This document shows positions 25,501-37,500 of a DNA stretch of 62,000 bases, in pieces. This DNA is from Acanthaster planci (taxonomy: Eukaryota > Echinodermata > Asteroidea > Valvatida > Acanthasteridae). Location of the stretch: positions 308,013-370,012 of the forward strand of contig NW_019091439.1 in the NCBI RefSeq assembly GCF_001949145.1, written 5' to 3'. The notes below the pieces were generated by a model. That model ran no database searches, was not told the origin of the DNA, and saw only the letters and a list, made by a program, of their open reading frames with translations. A program made the translations under genes and the position numbers. Positions within the stretch are counted from its first letter, which is position 1; every line of letters begins with the position of its first letter.

Positions 25501-28500
25501 CCTGAGGACAGCCTCACTCTACTGAGGACACCCTCACTCTCCTGAGGACAGCCTCACTCTATTGAGGACATCCTCACTCTCCTGAGGACATCCTCACTCT
25601 CCTGAGGACATCCTCACTCTCCTGAGGACATCCTCACTCTCCTGAGGACATCCTTACTCTCCTGAGGACATCCTCACTCTCCTGAGGACAGCCTCACTCT
25701 CCTGAGGACAGCCTCACTCTACTGAGGACATCCTCACTCTCCTGAGGACATCCTCACTCTCCTGAGGACATCCTCACTCTCTTGAGGACAGCCAAAGAAT
25801 CCTGGCCAAAACACCGAGTTAACACTCACTGGTTCTTCTCAGGACCACACCTCTTCTGAATAGATAGTTGCCATGGTGTACCTGCAAACCGACAGCTCAC
25901 TACATTATGTTGCCGGCAAGTGAGAGTCGACTTGTTTTTCACTGAGAGAGGCATCATTTTACCACAATGCACTAGTGCCTTTTATTGCAGGTCCACATCC
26001 CTTTAATACAAACTTACCTAAGATACATAAGACATGCATGTATAAAATAAGAAAGGTAAAGGCCATTTGGCACTTTATGTTTTATGCGCAGTGAATATGA
26101 TACAAAACTTTCAGAACAATGGTTCCCCTCAGATCATGTGTCTAAGGCTTCATCCGAAAGTGTTGGCTGTGGCAGAAACAACATGTGCACCAACAGGCAA
26201 CAAATACAGCCAGTTACCACAGAGGAGTGGATTACAGCTGACTGCAACCCACACTCTGGGATGCAGTCAAACCAAGAACACTGTGACAAAACTGGCATTT
26301 CACACACTCTTGGTATGCAATTCCCTTTGTAAGAAATGCACACTGTTCAGGACACCAGACTAAATAGCAGACAGGTACAGCTGAGGGACTAGCCTATCTA
26401 CTCACTTGGTCCCATCTGGTGTGTTGCTACAGATAGTCCTCACTCCCTGAAAGCTCTTCCTAATGGAATGGATGTTAGCAAGGCCCATGAACTGGATATC
26501 ACATGAAGGATAATACTCTGCCAGAAAGAAAAACCAAAGATAAAATCCACACTGGTTGTGACAACAAGTCTGGGAACATGGGTAACATGCCTGAGCACAT
26601 GAACATTATTCCCACACTGCAGAACCAGAAAAAAAAGCCAAACCCCTGCCGTTTGATGCAATGGCTGAAACAATACTTCCACCATACAGGGACAAATGGA
26701 CTTTTAAATAGCAAAAAAATAATTCCCAGCTGAGACTACTGATAGCTAACTTCTGCAGTTGTGTGGTAGGCAAGAAAAGGGAAAGATAAAAAAATAAGTA
26801 AATAAATAAAACCAAAGACAAACAGAAAACTAGCAACCTTCTAGCAGTCAACTAATGAAAACAAATAATAGGACTTCATCTGGGCAACTTTCCAACAGCC
26901 TGGCCTGATGGCTAGGATGGAAACATTAAGAGTCATGGACAACCATCCATATCTTGAGTATGAAGCTCATAATACTAAATGTGGGCAAAGACTTTTTAAA
27001 ATAGGCATAATTAAATTTCCAATTTTAAAAAAGAATATTCTATTTATGAACTTTCATCATTTAAATATCTGGTAAATAGTTGTACATTGGTACGATCATG
27101 GTTTCCACTTCACTGGATACTCACCAACAAAATTCCAACAAAAGAGATGGACTTGCACTAGATTACAAATTCTGATTCTTACAGGATTAGAACAGGCTAC
27201 TGCCGTGATATTTTGGGATGGGCCTGGTTAAAAGCATCTGTTATTACGCTATGGATGCTTCTTTGGTATCTAAAAATATATATATATCAGAAACACCAAA
27301 AAACACATGAGCAGTTTAAAGCGTAACATCATGGTTTGGGTGAAACAGAAATGAACTGCCTTTGTATTTGAATTGCTTCATAAAGAAAGTGATGGGACAG
27401 CAGGAAACAACACATGTCCCCTCATCATACATACCAGTATTAAAGGAGAAGTATGACAAGTGAAGTGAATGTTATCACAACATCTGACTGCAAACAAAGG
27501 CAGATTAAAAGCTTGGTAAATATACCAAGTATATCAAAAACACAGATATGTGGCGAATTCCAGAAATTAGGGGTCCTTTTTTTTGTGTGCCTGTCACATC
27601 GGACATGTGAGTTTGTAAGTTCAGAACACATTTTCTAACTTCCAAGAGTGATGAATTAATGCAAATTACCATACCTGCCAAACAAATAGCAATAGTTTGA
27701 AATCATTTCCGGTGATCTTTCCATGTCAAATAAGAAAGGTCAGATGTAACAGCCACACAAAAAAGTCACACTTCTGGAACCCTAATTTCTGGAATTACCC
27801 ACATACCATTTGAAGCCAAGCACAAGGGTGTAACTAGATACACTATACCTGGGAATTCGCAGCCACCACCCTTGGCCCTGTTTGCGTATGCTGCTGTGTA
27901 GGATCGAGCATCCACTATCAGCACTTTCTTGTTGCTTGGATTGGAGCCCAGGTGGGGTAGAATGCTCACATCTATTGAAATCAAAATGTGGAAAAATTGG
28001 ACAAATAGGTACTCCTAATGAGTCCTTCCTACTTGAATCGCTAAATTTTGGGGAGAAATGCAATGAGACACTGGTGTTTCTTTCATCCAGTTATCAATTC
28101 CTGTGCATAAATATGTTGGGCACAGCACTGAAATATCTGTAATTTCACAATATCTGCATCTTATTCAAAGAACTTCACCAATTTTAAGTCTGATTGTGAC
28201 TATAAACTATACTTACAGCGATCCCAATACATTTTTGTCAAGAGCCTGAAAATAAGGCTAGAGAAGTCTAAAACATACATTTTTACGACCAGACATTAGC
28301 CCGATATTCTTCATGTAACTGTCTGAAATCAGGCTTCTGCATGTAAACTGGCATCCCCACACTTACCACTAGCCTCTCCTCCAGCCGTTCCATTAGCTGT
28401 GTTTTCAGTGGCCTGTGCTGTGCTCTGTGGGCTATCCATGTTACACGCTCTCAGAATGTTTTCCATGAAGCGTTCATCTTGTGAGCAACGCCAGCCAAAC

Positions 28501-31500
28501 CAGCCGATCTCAGGCTGACTACATCGTGCAATCACTGCTCCATTACGCTGATGCCTGAAAGACCAAAGAAAAAAAGTTGAACATCATCTGAATTCAAACA
28601 CAAAGAAACAAGTTCATGGGCTGCACTGGCCAAAATACGAACAGCTACACTTTCGGTTTGATTTATTTATGCACACCAGTGCTACAAAAAGTTAAGTAGA
28701 TTTGAGGTTATACAGAAAAACTTCCCTGACAAATGGAAACACAGAAAAAAAAAATCTTCACATGCTACTTCCTGAAATGTTGCTGTTTCCAAGATAACTC
28801 AAACTTCACAAAGCACAGTCATAGCTAAATCACTCAGACACAAATCAATGTGAATACTGAATTGTAATCACAACGAAACTTCATGCATAAATCCATCTCT
28901 GCACAAAATGCAGAGGTTGACACTGACGTTACATGTACTTCAACAACACTTGCAACCCTTTGCTCGGAGTTGGAGGTATGAAAACTTTGTTTGTGAAGGT
29001 AGGCAAAAATCTTGCAGCTACTTTTGCATCCAAAAGATACATATTTAAAAGAGTGGCACCTCATATTTTCATGGCTGGATAACACTACAAACGAAAGCTT
29101 AACTGTAAATCTGTGGCAGGATGCTCTGCCCACATTCAAAATTAAGAAATCAACTTCACTGTACAACAGAGTACAGGACTTAAATGACACTGGTTGAGAT
29201 ACCTCCACACAACTGATGGGAACCTCCTAGATGCACGGAAACTACTGACTGCCTTGAGATCTTCATCGGTAACCCAGGCAGGTACAATATGCTGCACAGG
29301 ATAGGATGAAGAGTACCTTCAAAGAAAGGAACACAAACAATTACACTATACTAACCAATCATGTCAATCATGGTTCAAAATGCAAACTAGAGGTGTCACT
29401 ATATCTTCAGAAAGTGCAACATTTCCAAAATATTTCTTTGAAATCTTTTGGGAATGTGTAATGTCATGGCAAACTAGATGGGCTAAAGTGTCATAGCAAT
29501 GCCTGCGCTGTTTTGAAAAATTTAAGTACACGTATTAGTGAGCAGTCAAATCAATCAATGTGTCAATTATTTGTTCATGTTTTTCTGGTTTAATGACTGA
29601 AAACTATGTCATTCAAAGAGTTAACATTGTAAACATGATTTAGAAAAATAAAGTGCTGTTTGCGAATCTCAACATGGATCACTAGTTTGTCATTAAGGTT
29701 ATAGTTTATGTAAAAATTAAGGAACATCTGGTGGTTTAATTGCTCGAAACCATAATTAAGACGGACCCGATTAACTGACTAAAAATGACTGTGAACTTGA
29801 GGCCCTTGTCTTACTTGTAATCCTTGTTTTCAAAGACTCGCCAAGCCTCTTTCATATCAAAGCCCTGCCGCCTGACTTCACTATTGAAGGAGTAGGTTGG
29901 AATATCCCCTGAAATGAATCAAACCAAAATAAAAAGAATGAAATTCAATTTCCACTTTGTCAGTGGAAATCAAAATGCTGAATGGGACGTCATATTATTA
30001 ATATAAAGACTCTGTGCGTGTCTCTGCCATCTTTATAGTGCATCAATGGACCACTTTGGTGAGAACAAAGGTCAATGTCCCACACTGAGGCCACAACTTG
30101 CACTCTCATTCACCTAACATTAATTGCCTCTCATTTCCTCATTGTTTACATTGTGGCATGCACATTTATTACTCCAACTGAGTTGTGCTTTTAGTCCACA
30201 ACGATTTATCACAAGATGAAAATCAAGTCTTGCTGAATATGGCACCGCATATTCCCTTCTGGTTAATTGAAAAAAATGAAGGTATACATTGTCTGCGTCT
30301 CTCAATAGTCAGCTTTGAATGTCATTGATCCTTTGAAAAGCATCACAAAAGCAGCTTTCAGTAGAAATTCTATATCACAGTCTTGCAATGCATCCATTGT
30401 CTCATTTACCCCAAGTGATAAACAACACATCAGAGCCTAATGGTATGTTGCAATTAGTCAGTAATTTTGCATAAATTCCCAACCAGGCACTGCCCTGGTC
30501 AGAGATGAAGTATCCTGGACGAACTGCAACTTTCCAGAGAGCACAGGTACAAGGCAGTCATGGACTACAGTCAACTCATACAATATCCCCACTGTGCCTT
30601 TATGACCGAAAATGGGCTTTTTGAAAGAGGACCAAATAACAGCACCCAGTCCTGCTTAAGAACAAGTACCATGACCTCCTGACTAGGTTTAAAGTCATGT
30701 TATCAAAACCCGTTTCACTCAATGAAACTCTTCAACAAGCAGATCAGAGTATGCCACAAAAAGAAAAAACTAGTGCACTGCATCCATGTACCCTGAGGAA
30801 GCAATAACCCCATCAACACTGTAGCTACAGCACCGCATGGCACACACCTCTTGACTTACCGGCAGACTGCAGGAAGCCTATGCCTGGGGCAGGTGTGTCT
30901 CCATCATGGTGGATTTGATCAAAGCACCAGGCATGGAAGGCAAACGCAAAAAGGTCCTCCAGCTTGCTAGGGGGTGCTATGGCTGACATGAGACGCGTTA
31001 ACCAGTCCTGGCACTGCTCATTGGTGGCAAATTTACACCTAGAATATGTATTTTAAAGGGAGAAAGACAAACAGAATGTTGATGTCAAGTGGCATTCTTT
31101 GTATCAGTTATGCCTGAGACAATAAAGTGCAAAAGGAAGAACAAAGAGAATCAGTTGAGAGGTGCAGTACCTAAATATTCAGTTAAGCTGAAAAAACTAC
31201 ATTTATTATTTGACTCCACACGCGGTATGAGATGAAATCTAAGGTGAAAAAAATCTGAGTACTACGACCACATCAGCAAACAACTTCCAGCTTCCAGCAG
31301 CAAATCACATTCACAAAAGATCTCATTGAGAAGCAAGAGTCCTGCTTTCTTTTTTTTTCATATCAGTTGCATTTGTGGTATTTCTTCTTACATTGTGCAC
31401 TAGCACTGCACTGATTTAAAGCTCCAATTCTGAAGTCACCAAAGAGCTATATACATATAAAATAGAGTGCTGACTCGTGTGCAAAATGATGTCTGCTGGG

Positions 31501-34500
31501 GGCATACATATTTGCACACAAACCTATGGAAAACTCAGAATTCTGTACGGCTTTTGTAAGGCTATTTGCATATCTGCATCTGTATTCTAAAACAATGCAT
31601 CAACAAAGCCAATACCCCAAAACCTATGCACAATCAGTAACTGAGAATTTCATTTTGCTCTGTGTAAACAATGCAAACACATGCGCATATGCACTGCAGT
31701 TAATTTTGCCCTGACTTTTTTAATTGGATTTTTTCAGTACCCAATGCTCATTACATTCAGAGTTTGGATGGTCTAGAAGTATGCACATGGATTCAGAATG
31801 TCTGCACCTGGGACGGAGTCAAACTTTTTCCACTTGGAGGATGAGAAGTTAGCACTCTGGTAACTTGATATAGCTCAATGGAAGTCACACTTGTGCTGGC
31901 AGTGCACAGCATTGATATCATTTTCAAGTTTAAACATACCTGCAAATACCATTTGAATTGGCAAGACTGAATGCAATATTCAGGGGTGAGATTGGGGGAT
32001 GAAAAGAAATCAATGGAACATCCAGCAGCAGGGTTGAAATCACAATAACATACAATGACCATTGGGGCTCTTAGGTACATGTAACTAGGGCTAAGTCCTC
32101 TTCAAACAGCAACAATTATAGAAATCCTGAACACGGCATTTTGTATAAAGTGCTAAAAATTAAAAAACCTAAATGACTTAACCTGTACAGAATCCAGAAA
32201 TTTGGATTAAAACAAAACTTGAAACTAGAAAAATACTCAGAACTCAAATTACTGAAACATTTCAAACTATGCAACATTGGGTACATGTTCCTATCGACAA
32301 TGAACTTCAGAACTAATTTTGTGCAGGGTATGTACATGTACATGAAAGTGTTGGTATAATGTAGACTACAAGACCCAAAGCTTCTCAAATAAAATACTTC
32401 CAAGTTCACTCTCTAACACGGGAAATCCCCATTTCCTCCCGGCCTAGGCCCAAGCCATGTTCAGTGATGATTAACAACACAGGACTGACTGCCTCTCCAA
32501 ACTTGAACATCAACCTGTCGTCCACACAGATACATGTATGGGTGTTTTGCCACAGGGTAAACTTTTCAGTGATCTCTTGGCAGGTGTATTGTTTTTTTTT
32601 CAATAATCATCACACAATCGACAAAGAGATAGTCATAAAAGAACTTATCTCAATGGAAACATTCAGTTTATTAAACAAACAAACAAACAAACAAACAAAA
32701 AAGCAATGCAAGACATCATAATAACAGAATATAATATTGTTGCATTCTGAGACTTGGAGACCAAAATAAAATCATGAAATTATCCATCCAGTTACAGCTT
32801 GCTTCTATGAAAATGTTTGCCTATTTACTGCACAGTACACTATGCTGCAATAGTGTAAGAAAGCAAAGTAAATTGAATGGTGAAACGAGAAAATATGCAA
32901 AATAATTCAAGAATATTGACAAAGCACTGTCCAGAAGTAAAAAAAAAAAGTGCTATCAGTTTGGGGTGTCAGACACATTTGATGTGCACTAAGCCATTTT
33001 GGAATCTTCACCAAGGCAAGGGGAAGAGTGACACTGCATTATTTCTATCAGTTCTGGCCGTAAGTGGATAATATTATCAGAGTTTCCTATCATCACCGGT
33101 GGGCACTTGGGCTCAATGTTACCAATACTTGCACTGTGAAACATGGGAAATATGAATTTATGCTGCCCCTGGAATATTCCTAAGGTTTGGAAGCCACACA
33201 AAAAGTTGCACAATATAAAAATCCCCAATAACCATACATTACAATGTCCTATGGTCTCTGTAAAGTGCTTGATAATGGCCCAGTGGAATGAAGCTATGTG
33301 GGAGACCTGTATTTGTTACTTCCTGCTAGAGGATATAGATTGAAATGCCAGCAGGCACAGCCCAGAGTCAGGGTAGAATGGATGCATGTACATAAGCCCT
33401 GTGTTTGCTTGACTGGAATTTCAATTATACATGGAACCGTCTGGTTGGGTTTAAAGCAAGGTTCAATTTTCAGGTCATGCATGTTGCCAAGTACGTAAAA
33501 ACTCAGTTGATCCATCTGGGTCTTTAAAGGTGACCATCGTGAAAATAAAACAAACTGGACCCAGGGATACATGTTCGTATTGAATCCTGTGGTATTCATG
33601 GCACAAACCACCTTGGAAACCGGTCTCACTATTACGTGTGATCATGTTGAGTCAGTAATCCTGAAACTTGGGTGAGACTGCTTTCAGTCTAGTGACACTT
33701 CCGAGATCTTAGTTCAGTTCAACCAAGAGTGATTTAAACAATTTAACACATCCTCATTTTGTATATTTTTATCTAAACTAATTTCTGTACTGTCGATAAT
33801 TTTGAATAGCAGTACTTTTTTGTCTTCAAAAAGGAAACAAACTCAGATTGGACACATCAAAAGGCCTTTTACACATTGCCAAGAAAACATATTTATGACA
33901 GTTCCCAAACATGTTCAGCACTTCGGCTGCAAGTAAACATCATAAGGAAATCACTAAAATTGTACTACACTGTTTCTCAATGAGTTTAACTGCAATTTGT
34001 TGATATGTGAACATGTTTGTTGAGAAGGATACTGAAGGCATTAATTATACTTTGTTCAACCTTGACAATGTACACTGTCTAATTTCTCATTTAATAATCA
34101 CAACCATTTTGTCTCATTTGCTTCACTTGATTACGATAGTTTAACTATCAAGGTTTTGAGGGTTTTTTTAATAATGGCTAACACCAAAAGTGGATCACCA
34201 GACTACTTATACCAGCTTGATGCTGAACAGACAGGAGTAACAAATGTAGAAAAAGGTACAAGACAGCACCTTGTTCATGTATTTTCAAATGGTTTAGTCT
34301 ACAGACGGATGACTGTGAGTACCCCTCAATGTTCTTAGGAAGTCCAAGATACCAGACATACACTGTGCTCTGCCACTGAAGCAGGTGCACACTGTACTAA
34401 CCTGTATGTCTTGCCATCCTTGCATAAGATAACCAGATAGAACAGATCTCTGCATTCCACTGATTCAATCAACATGACTGGAACCTGTTGATGAAAACAC

Positions 34501-37500
34501 ACAATATCACACAGGCAATCAGTTTGACATAAGCAAAGTTCATCACTCCAGATCCCTGACAAAGGACACAAACAAGTTTGTCTTTTTAGCAGTGAGGTCA
34601 GCAGTGAGTTCATTGTTGTTCACTGAACAATATTGTATGTAAAATGTAAGCCTCAAAGTTAAAGTGAAGCAAAATAAGCCTTAGGAAATATGTTCTTTTA
34701 AGTGGTGATACACTGTACCCTAATTGTAGATTTGATTTTCAATATGGGTGATTCACAACAGTGCGCCTCCAAGAGTTTGCAACGTGTTGACCAATCACAA
34801 TGAGCAAAATCTGTCAACCTAATACACGTTTGGAAAGGGTCAACAGATTTAGCGCACTGTGATTGGTCAATGCATTACAAACTTTTGGAGGCACAATATT
34901 GTGAAACGTATTCCAAAAATATAAATCACATTTACCTTTCAAATTGCTACAATATTCGAGGCTAGCCCCAACATTTATTTGTAATTGTTTAAGCACTGGT
35001 AAAGTACAGTACATGAACATGTAGACTGTACTTTCCTGCAATCCCTCATCCTCACACAGTGTTTTCTAGACCTGTAGCAACAATGACCTCTCTATTCTTG
35101 AAATGATGATGACTTTACATACATGTGATATCAAAAGCAAAATGCCTACAATCATGGAAGCAGTGCAATATTAGTCTATGACTTGGGTAATAGCTACATG
35201 TATGGAACCATTTATCTCTCTTGAACCATAACCTGATACAAAGTCGAATGAATTCACTGGCTTTTGGATCAATCAATTAACCCACATACTGGTACAAATG
35301 TCTAAGGATAGCCATGTCTGCATGACTGTCTTGAACAAAGCTTCTACAAAGTTAATCTTCATGAATGTCTAACCTCAGCCTTAATTGAAAAGCAATTGGT
35401 CTGCCATGTTGATCTAATCACTTCCCCAGCTAAAGTACATGTATGTACGTGTATGCAAAGAGTTTGTGTCCAAAACATAAGCACCAGTATGGTACCTTTT
35501 AGAATTCCGCCCTCCCCTGGCTGCCAAAAATCAGTTATTCATTTTATGTATATTTCTGTAGTTAATCTTAACTTAATCAATGAGTAGGCCTACAGCCAGA
35601 AACGAAGTTTAGGTGCATCTTGTTATACAAGAATACAGTTTTTTCTATAATAATATTTCATGATCATAGAAAAAGTTTTTTTCTTCAAATGGATACTCTC
35701 ACCTTTTTGACATAAAAACCCTTAATGCATGTGCATGGTACATGTACAAATTCTGACACATCAACCATACACACAGTCAATTGTACATGTAGCAAGGGCA
35801 AAAGGGCCAACGAGGCTTTATTCTACATGTATACTTACACTTAGGTTCTATTCTAACTATATCATCCATTTTCTTTTTTCGGATGTTTAATGGATTCATG
35901 ATACCAATGGTTGGAATAATAACAATACTGCCAGGAAATTCACAAATTGACACACATACATACAATTACAGGTACATCAAAATCACTAGATTACATCCGT
36001 GCATGTATGGCTGTGCATCATCATAACTGGGTATTTGACATTTCATGTTAGGAATCGAATCTACACTACAGAACCACGTATAATGTGCTTCACATAATGT
36101 CATTTCTTTGGCAATGAACAGGAAAGTTTTACAAATGCCCCCTGTGGAGAATTTTCAAAATGAAACCTGGCAATACAGGATCAATATGTTGGTGACACTT
36201 GTAAACTATCTACATCACACAGTTCATGCTACACACCCTATTACATTACCAGGTGTAGTGTGGTGCACAGTATTAGCGATGGCACTTGCACATTTTCCAT
36301 CTTTAAGCATCGAGCAAGTGGGATTTGAACTCTATGTCACACATATGTTATGGTGAGAAGTATCGGGTTGCAGGTTCTGGAGTTTTTACTTTTCCAGTGG
36401 TTTTTTTTGAGGTGGTCCAGGAAAACATCATAAACTTAATTACACTATCAGGGGTAACATGATGGTTAAAAAACTACACTGTCATTGATTTAGTAAGGAT
36501 TCATTTGATATTAATTTTTTCGGGGGGGGGGGGAAATGTAGGGTTACAAAAATAATAAGGGGCCGGCCTGTGAGGACCAAAATTAACAGAGTGTTTTCAC
36601 TCAATTTTTAGATTTAATGATTATATCTTTCAAAACGCAAACACCTCTGGGAATTTTGCAACCACCAATTGGATTTATTTTTATAAAAATCCCTTTCAAA
36701 GTTTTCCAAGGAAACTTGTTGATCACTTTTGGGAAACAAATGAGAACTGTCAGAACCTTACCAACTGCAGGTAAGCCATTATGGCTAAGTGCAAAATCAA
36801 GAGTTGGCGAAGTTAAAGGTAAGTAGGAAATAAATTTGAGTTTAAGGCTTGGCATCAAGGTAGCAATGTAATGAGGGGTACAGCCAAAAAAAATATTATT
36901 TTCCTGCCAAGTACTGCTTTGAAGAGTAGACAGTTTGGTCCAAGATACATGTACGTGTACATGTACTTGTTGGGTTAAACTGTGACAGACCACACTGCAG
37001 AAACTTGAATTGGTTTAACAGGAGTGTGGTCAGGGTGGTTCAAACAATAATTGCAGTAGTCAATGTAGTGAGAGAACATTCAGATATTTCCAATGCCTCA
37101 AAGTTAAACACCCAACCCAAACTACAAGTGGCATTCAGCTGAACTGAACTACGTCCTCAAAGCCAAGCTTTCAAAGGTAATCACAATAAATTATTATCAG
37201 CCTTTCAAAACCTTGATGTAAGGATTGTTATGACTAGAGTGGGGGTAACTTTGGACTAGATCTAATTTGTTTTTATTCATATTAATCAGCCAGACACATT
37301 ATGCTCCAGACGTCTCTTTCAGTCCACCACACACTCCATATATATTTGAATAAAGTCCACAGTGCAGTCCATTCATATCTACCAGCCATATTGATCAAAT
37401 ATGCACAAAACATACTGTGATTGGTGTCTTTATTGTAAAGGTTAAAAGGCCGAATCAGGACAGTAAAAACGCTGCAAGTGATTCTCCAGAAAATTTAGCT

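Noticed and set aside
36270-36400. Reverse-complement B-box (GAGTTCAAATCCC on the minus strand at 36332-36320) suggesting a tRNA or SINE
   Set aside because: No A-box at the right spacing, no cloverleaf, and no second copy or SINE body in the window.
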